The notes under the pieces: model-generated
Told to the model about the DNA's origin: nothing
What the model saw: only the letters and a program-made list of their open reading frames with translations
Database searches by the model: none
From: Ochrobactrum sp. RH2CCR150
GTDB taxonomy: Bacteria > Pseudomonadota > Alphaproteobacteria > Rhizobiales > Rhizobiaceae
Length of the DNA: 64,000 nt
Assembly (NCBI GenBank): GCA_014138095.1
Contig: JACGXE010000014.1
Location: forward strand, 45,979-109,978
Direction of reading: 5' to 3'
Position numbers and translations under genes: made by a program
Part shown: one piece after another, positions 26,966 to 35,316 of the stretch
Layout: every line of letters begins with the position of its first letter
Position numbering within the stretch: the stretch's first letter is position 1

Positions 26966-27007
26966 ATGGGAAGAAAAATCTGCATACCTGGGAGGGGCGC
27001 GTCATGA
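26966..27007 (+). CDS. Possible 13-codon leader ORF overlapping the MFS start
   Basis: ATG 26966 has an excellent ribosome site (gggagg, 6 bp upstream) and encodes MGRKICIPGRGAS, ending in TGA that overlaps ATG 27004 of the MFS gene (ATGA). Such an arrangement can couple translation. It may also be a chance frame, because the MFS gene has its own gggagggg site inside it. Confidence 0.3.
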   Translation: MGRKICIPGRGAS

Positions 27008-28350
27008 ACAACATTCATCACGCGGAGGGGAATAAAGACGTAGACATCGGCGAGTTGCTGGATGAAGGTCCGTGGACAACCGTCCAACGTATCGTGGTGC
27101 TGATTGCAGCCCTATCAATCGTTCTTGATGGCTTCGACGGTCAGCTTATCGGATATGCAATTCCTGTGCTTATTCAAGAATGGGACGTCTCACGGGCAGA
27201 TTTTGCCCCTGTCGTCGCTTCTGGCCTATTTGGGATGGCATTCGGGAGTGCCTTTGCAGGTCTCATTGCTGATCGTTTTGGCAGACGACTGGCTGTGATT
27301 TTGTCTGTCATCACATTTGGGCTCGCTACAATGGCCATCGGCCTGTCCCAGGGAATTTGGTCTATTGCCTTTTTCCGTTTCATCGCCGGCCTTGGGATTG
27401 GTGGCGCTCTTCCAACGTCGACAACTATGACCGCTGAATACACGCCTCGAAGATACCGGACGGTTGCGATTACTGCAACTATTGTGTGCGTTCCGCTTGG
27501 TGGCATGCTTGCAGGGATCTATTCATCCTGGGTCTTGCCAACGTTTGGATGGCGAACACTGTTCATCGTAGGTGGAGGGATTTCAGTTCTCTTTTCCGCT
27601 TTGTTGATCACATCTTTTCCTGAGTCTCCGCGCTGGCTATCACGCCAACCAGCCAAAGCAAAGGTTCTCGCAGATCTGCTTGCAAGGATCGAGCGTCCAG
27701 TTCCCGCTGGAGCAAGGCTTATCGACCCGACGGAACGGATCAGTGGCAAGAGCGGGATCTCAACTTTGTTCAATGATGGCCGAGCCTTGAGCACTGTCGC
27801 TCTATGGACCGCGTTCTTTACTACACTTTTGTCGGTATATCTCGCGTTCAGTTGGCTTCCGACGTTATTGACATCGGAAGGATTAAGCCTCTCGTTGGCA
27901 GGTTCGGGTCTAACAGCTTACAATCTTGGCGGGGTGATTGGTGCATTGGTCTGTGCGGTCGCGATAGATCGGTTTGGTTCCCGCAGCCCGCTCGTATTCT
28001 GTTCTTTCGCGGCTGCAGCCACGGCACTTTTCTTGAGCGAGCTCAACGAGATGGAAGCGACGACCATGTTGATCGTCGGCATCGGGCTACATGGCCTGTT
28101 CGTTAACGCGGTGCAATCAACAGCATATGCTGTCGCCGCCAATCTCTATCCAACAGAGGTACGTGCGACCGGTACTGCGGCTGCCCTGGTAATAGGACGA
28201 CTGGGTGCGATATCGAGTGGATTTGCCGGAGCAACCGTAATCGCAAGTGGAGGTGCGCAAAGCTATTTTGGGGTGTTGTTCATTGCGATGGCAATATCTG
28301 GATTTGCCTTTCTGATCCTTCGCAAGCATATTCCGCGTGCATCTCATTAG
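27004..28350 (+). CDS. MFS transporter, aromatic acid:H+ symporter (AAHS) family
   Basis: 448-residue inner-membrane protein with 12 predicted segments. AAHS marks: VLDGFDGQLIGYAIPVL in TM1, and the MFS loop GLIADRFGRRLAVI between TM2 and TM3, with RFIAGLGIGGALPTSTTMTAEYTPRRYR in parts of TM4-5. The conserved Asp of TM1 (DGFDG) is present, needed for aromatic acid transport in PcaK. Likely substrates are benzoate, hydroxybenzoates or related acids. It lies 2.5 kb downstream of the aldehyde dehydrogenase and may import or share products of the aryl-acid route. Start supported by gggagggg before ATG 27004. Confidence 0.88.
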   Translation: MNNIHHAEGNKDVDIGELLDEGPWTTVQRIVVLIAALSIVLDGFDGQLIGYAIPVLIQEWDVSRADFAPVVASGLFGMAFGSAFAGLIADRFGRRLAVILSVITFGLATMAIGLSQGIWSIAFFRFIAGLGIGGALPTSTTMTAEYTPRRYRTVAITATIVCVPLGGMLAGIYSSWVLPTFGWRTLFIVGGGISVLFSALLITSFPESPRWLSRQPAKAKVLADLLARIERPVPAGARLIDPTERISGKSGISTLFNDGRALSTVALWTAFFTTLLSVYLAFSWLPTLLTSEGLSLSLAGSGLTAYNLGGVIGALVCAVAIDRFGSRSPLVFCSFAAAATALFLSELNEMEATTMLIVGIGLHGLFVNAVQSTAYAVAANLYPTEVRATGTAAALVIGRLGAISSGFAGATVIASGGAQSYFGVLFIAMAISGFAFLILRKHIPRASH

Positions 28351-28361
28351 CTCACAACAGT

Positions 28362-28391
28362 GGATGCGGGTTGTAATTTCTCCCGCATCCT
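28362..28391 (+). terminator. Hairpin after the MFS gene
   Basis: A 9-bp perfect stem (GGATGCGGG with CCCGCATCC) and 12-base loop, 12 bp after the stop codon. No T-run follows, so it may act as an RNA-stabilising hairpin or a weak terminator. Confidence 0.45.
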
Positions 28392-28625
28392 CAGTGCTCC
28401 ACTTGCCGCTCAATTTAGACAACCGCATTGACGATTACAGCGATACTCATACATCCACGCCGTGCACCGTTAACGCAACCGGATTGCAAGGAAAGTAATG
28501 AAGCATGGGCCGGATCATGGATTGATACGAGGTGCCACCGTCAATAGAAATTGTGACGGCCCCTATCGACAACCAAAAGAAACCTGCTCGTTAGATTGTA
28601 GGCGGTCGGCGGACGGACCACCACG

Positions 28626-29936
28626 TCAATCGCGGCGACGAAATAACGAAGCATCTATGTCGTGTCGTTGCAGCCTAGCATAAAGGCTGCGACGCGGCAG
28701 TTGCAGCACTTCGGCAGCAGCACCCACATCGCCGTTGCAGCGCTCGAGCGTGGCGCGAATGACCCCCTCCTCGAATCGATCCATCTGCTCGGAAAGGGGC
28801 AACGCGCTCGGTTCATGTGCAGGATTATGCCGCAAACCAAGCACCACCTGTTTGGCGTAGTTGCGCAACTCCCGAACATTGCCAGGCCAGTCGTCCGAAT
28901 GAAGTCGCGACTCGATGGCCGCGTCGATTGCGGGACGCGGCTGCCCGAACTGGCTGGCAGCCTCGTCGAGAAAATAGGCAAAAAGCAGACCGATATCCTT
29001 GCGACGCTCACGCAAAGGCGGGATGCTCAGGCGTACGGTTTCGAGCCGGTAGAAAAGATCGGAACGGAAACGTCCCGCTGCAACGGCTCCGTCCAGATCG
29101 CCCTTGGCAGCTGCAATCACCCGCAAGTTGACGGCACGCGGCTCGCCGGACAGCGAGGGTAGCTCACGCTCCTCCACAACCCGCAGCAACTTGCCTTGCA
29201 GATTGACCGACATGCTGTCGATCTCGTCGAGAAAAAGCGTACCCCTGTCCGCATCGACGATCCTGCCACGGTGGATACGATTACCAAACAAGACTTCATC
29301 GGCCACGGTATCGGGAAGTGCAGCACAATCAATCGCAACAAAGGCGCGCGCATGACGCACACTCCAGCGGTGCAGCAAACGGGCGACAAGTTCCTTGCCA
29401 GTTCCGGTCTCGCCTTCGATCAGCACGTCAACATCGACGCTCGCCAATTGGCGGATCGTATCGCGCAACCGCACCATGACCGGTGTTTCGCCTAACAATG
29501 GATAGTCCTGCTCAGCTTCCGCGGCAGCACGGCGCAGACGCCGGTTTTCCAGCACCAGTCGGCGCATTTCCAGCGCGCGGCGTACGCTGGAGATCAGGTG
29601 GTCGGCTGCGAAGGGCTTGGTAATGAAGTCAAAGGCGCCCTTCTTGAGCGCCGTGACGGCCATACCGATGTCGCCATGGCCGGTCATCAGAATAACCGGC
29701 AGTTCTGGATCGCGCGCCATCAGTGCTTCCATCACGGCATGGCCATCGATACGCGGCATACGAATATCGGTGACGACAACGCCAGGAAAATCGGCGGTCA
29801 GATTGGCAAGCGCCGACTGGCCATCCCCATGGGTTTCAATATCGATCCCCGCGATTTCGAAGGAATCCGCAAGGGCCGTGCGAAACGGCACATCGTCATC
29901 GACCAGCATCACGCGCAAGGGCTCACTTCCCGTCAT
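28626..29936 (-). CDS. dctD: DctD-like NtrC-family response regulator lacking the GAFTGA loop
   Basis: 436 residues from ATG 29936 (an in-frame start at 29975 is possible but lies deeper in dctB). Receiver domain 1-125 with phospho-acceptor D57 (VVTDIRMPRIDG). AAA+ domain has Walker A GETGTGKE (175-182) and Walker B TLFLDEID (233-240). Between LFG (216-218) and RGTLFLDE the usual GAFTGA loop, which contacts sigma-54, is missing; the sequence runs NRIHRGRIVDAD and is shorter than normal. A Fis-type HTH closes the protein (VGAAAEVLQLPRRSLYARLQ). It overlaps the kinase gene by 14 bp. It probably controls the divergent carboxylate importer, perhaps without sigma-54. Confidence 0.9.
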   Translation of the reverse strand: MTGSEPLRVMLVDDDVPFRTALADSFEIAGIDIETHGDGQSALANLTADFPGVVVTDIRMPRIDGHAVMEALMARDPELPVILMTGHGDIGMAVTALKKGAFDFITKPFAADHLISSVRRALEMRRLVLENRRLRRAAAEAEQDYPLLGETPVMVRLRDTIRQLASVDVDVLIEGETGTGKELVARLLHRWSVRHARAFVAIDCAALPDTVADEVLFGNRIHRGRIVDADRGTLFLDEIDSMSVNLQGKLLRVVEERELPSLSGEPRAVNLRVIAAAKGDLDGAVAAGRFRSDLFYRLETVRLSIPPLRERRKDIGLLFAYFLDEAASQFGQPRPAIDAAIESRLHSDDWPGNVRELRNYAKQVVLGLRHNPAHEPSALPLSEQMDRFEEGVIRATLERCNGDVGAAAEVLQLPRRSLYARLQRHDIDASLFRRRD

Positions 29937-31701
29937 GCTCACCATCCTTATGAACGCGTTTCCATGTCGCAGCAAACGCCGCTCCGCCCAGCGGTGAAGG
30001 AACGACCCGCAGCGTTCCTTCCAGTTCTGTCATCAGATCGCGCGCGATACCAAGCCCGAGACCAAGTCCCTCAGGTTTACCGGTGACAAAGGGGCTGAAA
30101 ATTTCGTCGGCCAGTTCCGGTTCAATGCCAGGGCCATTATCCGCAACGACCAACGACACTTGCTCATCGTCTTGCTCGATGATGATTGCGACATGCGGAT
30201 CGGGATGCGTCATCACCGCATCAAGCGCGTTTTGCAACAAATTGACGAGCACCTGTTCCGAGCGGATACGGCAGGCGAACACCATCAATTCTGATCGTTC
30301 CGGCATATCCAACGGGACATTGGCATTGCGAAAACGGTCGCCCATCAGCACCATCGTGCCATCGACCAGCTCGTTCAGTGGTATCGGCCGCGCGACGCTG
30401 CCGCGTCTACGGGCAAAGCGGCGCATTTCCTGCGTGATGAAACCAATGCGCGCCGTCAGATCGACGGAGGTCGCGAGATTTGCGGCAACCTTGTCGAGCT
30501 TACCCGCGGACAGATAGTGTTGCGCATTCTCGTTCAGTGTGCGGATGGTCGCAACCGGCTGGTTGATTTCGTGCACGAGGCCCGCAGTAATCGAGCCAAG
30601 CGAGGCGAGCCTGTTTGCCTGAGCCAGTTCCTCCCGCGCATCGCGAAAACGTTTGTCGGCGCACGCACGCTCGACCATCTCGGCACTCAGTTCCGCCGTG
30701 CGTTCGGCAACAGCCGTTTCAAGCGCCGCGCGGTCAGCAGCTGCACGAGCAGCACGCGTCATGCGCCAGTAGAAAGCCGCAGCAAGAAGCAGCACCACCA
30801 GCATCGCCGCAACCGTGATCAGTCGCGCCAAATCGTGTGCCGCCCGCATGGACGGTGCAGTCGGCTCGATATGGACGAGTTTCAGCTCGGTCCCCGCGAT
30901 AGGTTCTTCAACGACGATGAACGGCGCTCCGGAAGGTCCGCGCATCGAACCTCCAGGCTCGAACGCATAATGGCTCGGCTGGAGATCGGCGGCATGGAAT
31001 TGGCCGCTTTGGATAATCTTCGCCCGTTCGGCGGTGGTAATCGGCTGGAAAGACCGCAAGTCTTCCGGCGTATCCGTCGACGCCAGAATGATTCCGCGTG
31101 GATCGTTCACGAAGGTCTGGCCCGGGTCGTTTGACCATGTGTGCACCAGCCGGTGAAACTCGAATTTGACCACCACCACACCGACAGGATTGGTCTCGTC
31201 GCCGATACGCCTGGAAAGGAAAAGGCCGAAACGCCCGCTCAGATCGCCGATGGCGTAATATTCTGCATCACCAGCAGCCATGGCGCCCTGAAAATAGGGG
31301 CGATAGCTATAATTGCGTCCAACAAAGCTTTCCGGCGTGCCTGCATTCGACGAGGCAATAACTACACCGTCACGGGCGATGACATAGATGATCGGCGAGC
31401 CGATTTCGTGAGCCAGAAAGCCGAGATTGGCATTCAAGCGCGCAACCGCATCCTGCGATCCGCCTGCCAGCACGTCTCGCAGGTCACTATATTCCTTCAA
31501 CGCGATAGGCAAGAGACGAAACTTGGCCAGTTCGCTGTCGATCAGACGTGTTTGCTGACGCGCAACAAGCGTTGCGTTCTGACGCAACCGCTCTATAGCG
31601 CCCCGCTCTGTCCATAGCTTTGCAGCTGTCCAGAAACCCGCTACCAGCACAACAGCCAGTACAAGAAGCAGGACTTTCACCGCATTTCGCGAGATCTTCA
31701 T
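29923..31701 (-). CDS. dctB: DctB-like sensor histidine kinase
   Basis: 592 residues from ATG 31701 (TTG 31719, 18 bp upstream, has a closer ggtgag and is an alternative). Membrane segments at about 11-28 (LLLVLAVVLVAGFWTA) and about 290-310 flank a periplasmic tandem-PAS (dCache) sensor of about 260 residues, with NLGFLAHEIGSPIIYVIARD and RNYSYRPYFQGA. The H-box is LVHEINQPVATIRT; N- and G-boxes are LLQNALDAV, DNGPGIEPE and GLGLGLGI. DctB senses C4-dicarboxylates. Overlap with dctD and divergence from kgtP suggest it governs the importer. Confidence 0.92.
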   Translation of the reverse strand: MKISRNAVKVLLLVLAVVLVAGFWTAAKLWTERGAIERLRQNATLVARQQTRLIDSELAKFRLLPIALKEYSDLRDVLAGGSQDAVARLNANLGFLAHEIGSPIIYVIARDGVVIASSNAGTPESFVGRNYSYRPYFQGAMAAGDAEYYAIGDLSGRFGLFLSRRIGDETNPVGVVVVKFEFHRLVHTWSNDPGQTFVNDPRGIILASTDTPEDLRSFQPITTAERAKIIQSGQFHAADLQPSHYAFEPGGSMRGPSGAPFIVVEEPIAGTELKLVHIEPTAPSMRAAHDLARLITVAAMLVVLLLAAAFYWRMTRAARAAADRAALETAVAERTAELSAEMVERACADKRFRDAREELAQANRLASLGSITAGLVHEINQPVATIRTLNENAQHYLSAGKLDKVAANLATSVDLTARIGFITQEMRRFARRRGSVARPIPLNELVDGTMVLMGDRFRNANVPLDMPERSELMVFACRIRSEQVLVNLLQNALDAVMTHPDPHVAIIIEQDDEQVSLVVADNGPGIEPELADEIFSPFVTGKPEGLGLGLGIARDLMTELEGTLRVVPSPLGGAAFAATWKRVHKDGEHDGK

Positions 31702-31719
31702 TTGTGCAGGATTATGCAA

Positions 31720-32165
31720 TCACTCACCAAAAGTCACGCAGATTTTTGCACAAATCACGCGAATTTAAGCAGCCTTTGGACAATTTTTCCAATGTTTTTC
31801 AATGAATTAAACTTTTTAATGCCTGTCGCTGGTGATTGAAATCCGCGTCCCGCATCTTATCGCGACCACGAAAATGGGAGTTTCGTCAGGAGGAGTTCAT
31901 CCATGCAGCGACATCATTGCCCGTCTCAGATTGATCGGACCGGGATTTCAATTTCTTTAATCCCGACGGCCGTTTTGCGGCAAAGCACAGTTCGCTTCTG
32001 AACCTTCTTTCGCAATTGCAGACAATTCGGCTTCGGGTTCCATGCCGCCCGGCACCATGACCCGTTTGAAGCCCCCACCAAAAAGCCACCCGACAGGCAG
32101 CGTAATGAAGTTGCGTTTCTGCAACGGGTCGCACCTCAGATATCGAGACATGTGAAGGAACAACA
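31720..32165. other. Divergent intergenic region between dctB and the KgtP-like gene
   Basis: 446 bp that should hold the promoters for dctBD (minus) and the importer (plus). I looked for a sigma-54 element (GG-N10-GC in TGGCAC-N5-TTGC context) and found only poor matches, in keeping with the missing GAFTGA loop of the regulator. TTTGTGCAGGATTATGCAA (31701-31719) and TTTTTGCACAAAT (about 31742-31755) contain TTGTGC/GCACAA halves like DctD upstream sites, but are not a clean palindrome. A small frame with a strong ribosome site begins at 31903. Confidence 0.45.
31903..32001 (+). CDS. Possible 32-residue upstream ORF
   Basis: ATG 31903 follows a near-ideal ribosome site (aggaggag) and opens a frame of 32 codons, beginning MQRHHCPSQIDRTGISIS and ending in TGA. 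It lies 164 bp before the importer start, on the same strand. I recognise no family. The strength of the ribosome site is the only reason to list it; it may be a leader peptide. Confidence 0.35.
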   Translation: MQRHHCPSQIDRTGISISLIPTAVLRQSTVRF

Positions 32166-33473
32166 ATGGCCTCAATAACATCCGAACGGAGTGATGCGCC
32201 GAGCACCAACAGCCGGCTTAAATCAATCATTGGTGGTTCGACCGGCAATCTTGTCGAGTGGTTCGACTGGTATGTCTATGCTGCCTTCACGCTCTATTTT
32301 GCGCCGCATTTCTTTCCGTCCGACAGCCAGACTGCACAGCTCTTAAGCGCCGCAGCCGTCTTTGCCGTCGGTTTTGTTATGCGTCCGATCGGTGCGTGGA
32401 TCATGGGCATTTATGCCGACCGCAAGGGCCGCAAGGCCGGTCTGGCGCTTTCCGTGACGCTGATGTGCGCCGGCTCGCTGATCATTGCGCTCACCCCCGG
32501 ATATGAAACCATCGGCATCGTCGCGCCAGCCCTTCTCGTTCTCGCACGGCTGATGCAGGGCCTGTCGGTCGGCGGCGAGTATGGCGCAAGCGCCACCTAT
32601 CTGTCTGAAATGGCCGGAAAGGACCGACGCGGCTTTTTCTCGTCGTTCCAGTATGTCACGCTGATTTCCGGTCAGCTTTTGGCCATCCTTCTATTGATCG
32701 TCCTTCAATCGACCATGGAAACTTCGGCTCTTGAATCCTGGGGCTGGCGTATTCCATTCTTCATCGGCGCTCTCCTTGCAGTTGTCGTCTTCTGGTTGCG
32801 TCGCGGACTTGCAGAAACCGAAAGCTTCAAGAACGCCAAAGCGAATGATGCGCCAAAGTCGGGCTTCTGGACCCTGATCAAGTACCATCCAAAGGAAACC
32901 GCACTGGTCATGCTTCTGACCGCTGGTGGCACGCTCGCCTTCTATGCTTACTCGATCTACATGCAGAAGTTTTTGGTCAACACGTCTGGCTTCAGCCGTG
33001 AAGTGGCGAGCCAGATCAATGCCGTCACGCTTTTTGTCTTCATGTGCCTTCAGCCCATTGCCGGTGCGCTGTCGGATAAGATCGGTCGCAAGCCGCTGAT
33101 GATCGCTTTCGGCGCGGCCGGTGTGCTCTTCACCTATCCGATTTTCACCACGCTGGAACAGACACGCGATGCATGGACTGCCGGGCTCCTCGTCATGGCG
33201 GCACTGATCATCGTAACCGGTTACACCTCGATCAATGCGGTGGTGAAGGCGGAACTCTTCCCTGCGCATATCCGGGCGCTCGGCGTAGCGCTTCCCTATG
33301 CTCTCGCCAATACGCTGTTTGGCGGCACGGCAGAATATGTTGCGTTGAGCTTCAAGAATGGCGGCTGGGAACGCGGCTTTTACTGGTACGTCACGGTCAT
33401 GATCGGCATTTCCCTGATCGTCTATCTGCGCATGCGAGATACAAGCAAGGACAGCATGATCAAGGAAGACTAG
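32166..33473 (+). CDS. kgtP: KgtP-like 2-oxoglutarate/carboxylate MFS importer (metabolite:H+ symporter family)
   Basis: 435 residues with 12 predicted membrane segments. Family marks: GSTGNLVEWFDWYVYAAFTL in TM1, GIYADRKGRKAGLALSV loop, and RLMQGLSVGGEYGASATYLSEMA. This corresponds to KgtP, the 2-oxoglutarate:proton symporter, and relatives carrying shikimate or proline. Divergent from dctBD, whose kinase type senses dicarboxylates, which supports a C4/C5 dicarboxylate substrate. A strong terminator lies 20 bp after the stop. The start ATG 32166 has gaaggaac upstream. Confidence 0.9.
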   Translation: MASITSERSDAPSTNSRLKSIIGGSTGNLVEWFDWYVYAAFTLYFAPHFFPSDSQTAQLLSAAAVFAVGFVMRPIGAWIMGIYADRKGRKAGLALSVTLMCAGSLIIALTPGYETIGIVAPALLVLARLMQGLSVGGEYGASATYLSEMAGKDRRGFFSSFQYVTLISGQLLAILLLIVLQSTMETSALESWGWRIPFFIGALLAVVVFWLRRGLAETESFKNAKANDAPKSGFWTLIKYHPKETALVMLLTAGGTLAFYAYSIYMQKFLVNTSGFSREVASQINAVTLFVFMCLQPIAGALSDKIGRKPLMIAFGAAGVLFTYPIFTTLEQTRDAWTAGLLVMAALIIVTGYTSINAVVKAELFPAHIRALGVALPYALANTLFGGTAEYVALSFKNGGWERGFYWYVTVMIGISLIVYLRMRDTSKDSMIKED

Positions 33474-33493
33474 TTCTATTCCCTCCCTAGCAT

Positions 33494-33532
33494 GAAGAAT
33501 ACCGGGCCCCAAAAAGGCCCGGTATTCTTATC
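33494..33532 (+). terminator. Strong intrinsic terminator after the KgtP-like gene
   Basis: A perfect 14-bp GC-rich stem (arms AAGAATACCGGGCC and GGCCCGGTATTCTT) with an A-rich loop, ending in TTAT. On the minus strand the arm also ends in T residues, so it could act on both strands. Confidence 0.88.
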
Positions 33533-33544
33533 AAGGAGTCTCCG

Positions 33545-34059
33545 TTTTCGGAGATGCCTAGGCAGCGTGGACGAATTTGAGCCAGTATCTTGCGGTTGCA
33601 ATATGAACCACGCTGATGAAACTCTCAGGGAGTTGGTCAGTGGCAATGGCGCGGTTGATTTTCAGTCCTCCAAACATCCGTTCGACTAAGTTGCGTTGTT
33701 TATACAGCGTGCGATCATATTCAATCTTCCCACAGCGGTTTGCTCTGCCGGGAATGACGGGTTTGGCATTGCGGCTGGCGAGATCATTACGAATGGCATC
33801 CGCATCATAGCCCCAATCAGCAAGAAGCGCCCGTGGCGCTTGCTCGGTTAAGCTGATCAATGTGTCATAAGCTTAGCAATCTGCTGTCGCGCCAACTGTT
33901 AGGTGGAAAGCAAGCGGTTTTCCTCTGGCATCAGCCAGACAGTGAAGTTTACTGGTGAACCCGCCCCGCGAGCGGCCAAGAGCGCGTCGATGAATCCCCC
34001 TTTTCCGCCCGCTGCCGAAATATGGGCGCGAACCGTGCTGCTATCGATGCTGTAGTGGC
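33545..34059 (-). pseudogene. IS5-family transposase remnant, 5' end lost and frame broken
   Basis: Minus-strand DDE transposase pieces. Upstream piece: HYSIDSSTVRAHISAAGGKG and FIDALLAARGAG (about 34057-33965), then a frameshift near 33960 into SKLHCLADARGKPLAFHL, an in-frame TAA near 33872, and the intact C-terminal piece LLADWGYDADAIRNDLASRN to 33558. The N-terminal third is missing because the neighbouring IS6 element begins exactly at 34060. The catalytic Glu region (RNLVERMFGGLK) is intact but the gene cannot make a whole enzyme. Confidence 0.85.
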
Positions 34060-34875
34060 GGCGTTGTCACGTTACCAGAAGATGATTGCGCTGATAGCGG
34101 TGGGGCTGGAATTCACGCGAATTTCCAAACGACAACTTCCCATTCCGCCATCGCTTGCTGGCGGTGAATTTGGATGGCGAGAGCAGAGTGTTTAGAGCGG
34201 GGCGGGACAAACAGATTGCGAAGAGCCGAGAAGATCGAAATGAAGCGTTGGAGGCTTCCTGGCGATCGGAAACCTTGCATCGTCCTTTGCCGCTTTCGCA
34301 GCGGCAGATGCGAATTCTCAGCTCGATTGTTGAGCCCCTTGTGCGACCGATGCTCGATTGCCGGCGTTACTTGCCGCCGGGCTGCTCCATAGGATCGCAG
34401 CTTGTCTGTAATCATGCGTTTTGGCGCGACGCCCTGTTTCTTCAATAGGCGTATCAGCAATCGAAATCGCTTGGCAGCCTTGGCGCTGCGGCGGTTCTGG
34501 ACTACCTCGTCAAGGACGTATCCGTCCTGATCGACGGCTCGCCAAAGCCAATATTTCTTACCAGCGATACTGACGACGACTTCATCCAGATGCCAGATAT
34601 CGTTTGGGCCAGGACGCTTCCTTTGGAGCCGACAGGCACAATCCGGGGCGAATTTCAGTCCCCATCGACGGATGGTCTCATACGAAACGACAATACCGCG
34701 CTCCAGCAGCATTTCCTCGACCAAGCGCAGGCTCAGCGGAAAGCGAAAGTAGAGCCACACCGCATGGGCGATGATCTTGGGCGGAAAACGGTGGCGTTTG
34801 TAGCAGATGGGCGAGCTGTTCATACACCTGCATCTATCGCAGCGGATCCGAACAAGCAGTTACTGTGACGACACC
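34060..34875 (-). mobile_element. IS6-family insertion sequence
   Basis: 816 bp bounded by imperfect inverted ends: GGCGTTGTCAC at 34060-34070 and the complement of GTGACGACACC at 34865-34875 (9 of 11 match). It contains one transposase gene filling most of its length, as usual for IS6/IS26-type elements. The 8 bases outside the two ends (GTAGTGGC and AGGCAACC) do not match, so there is no target duplication. This suggests the element sits at a recombination or deletion junction: an IS5 remnant on one side, an autotransporter fragment on the other. Confidence 0.85.
34113..34823 (-). CDS. IS6-family transposase
   Basis: 236 residues, full length for the family. It carries the zinc-finger/HTH-like N-terminus (HRFPPKIIAHAVWLYFRFPL, LSLRLVEEMLLERGIVVSYE) and the DDE catalytic core: Asp in IWHLDEVVVSI, Asp in RMITDKLRSYG, Glu in NNRAENSHLPLRKRQR. 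No internal stop or frameshift, so the enzyme may be active. It catalyses replicative transposition and cointegrate formation. Confidence 0.93.
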   Translation of the reverse strand: MNSSPICYKRHRFPPKIIAHAVWLYFRFPLSLRLVEEMLLERGIVVSYETIRRWGLKFAPDCACRLQRKRPGPNDIWHLDEVVVSIAGKKYWLWRAVDQDGYVLDEVVQNRRSAKAAKRFRLLIRLLKKQGVAPKRMITDKLRSYGAARRQVTPAIEHRSHKGLNNRAENSHLPLRKRQRTMQGFRSPGSLQRFISIFSALRNLFVPPRSKHSALAIQIHRQQAMAEWEVVVWKFA

Positions 34876-35316
34876 AGGCAACCTGCTCGAAGCCCTGATC
34901 AAACAACTTGGCAATGCCATCTGGATACCTATTCCAAGGTCGGAATCTGGGCGAGTGTCCGTGGAGGGATCAGTTCTCTTTCCCCGAACACTAGCACAGA
35001 TCGCATTCATCAACGGATCGTCCAGGTGCAATACCAGATTGGGGCAGATAGTCAGCTTTATGACGGTGACGACGGCACGCTTTATTTCGGGCTTGCTCGA
35101 AAATATGGGACCGCACATAGTCCGATAAAGTCATCCATTGGCGGCGGCTCCATTGATACAAGCGACTGGGGCGTTCACGGATCGATGACCTGGTATGGCA
35201 GTCAGGGCTTCTACATCGATGCGCAGGCAAAAACGATGTGGTACAGAGACGGCTTGTTTTCCAGTACGATCAATAATGCCATCGCGAATGGTAAGCACGG
35301 TTTCGGCTATGCTCTA
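34876..35316 (+). pseudogene. Autotransporter beta-barrel fragment (first piece), cut by insertion sequences
   Basis: An open frame runs from the IS6 end to the first IS711-like element. From about 34930 it reads as an outer-membrane autotransporter barrel: KVGIWASVRGGISSLSP, VQYQIGADSQLYDGDDGTLY, then GSIDTSDWGVHGSMTWYGSQ and GFYIDAQAKTMWYRDGLFSS. The passenger and the first part of the barrel are missing, removed at the IS6 junction. The frame stops at codon CTA (35314-35316), exactly where the IS711-like element begins; the rest resumes at 37010. Confidence 0.85.
35315..35316. repeat. TA target duplication, left of the tandem IS pair
   Basis: TA at 35315-35316 is repeated at 36158-36159 and 37008-37009. 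These three TA pairs flank and separate the two elements, the 2-bp duplication expected of IS711/IS427-group insertions at YTAR sites. Confidence 0.7.

Noticed and set aside
31720..32165. Sigma-54 promoter for the KgtP-like gene
   Set aside because: The best GG-N10-GC matches lack the surrounding consensus, and the regulator lacks the sigma-54 contact loop.
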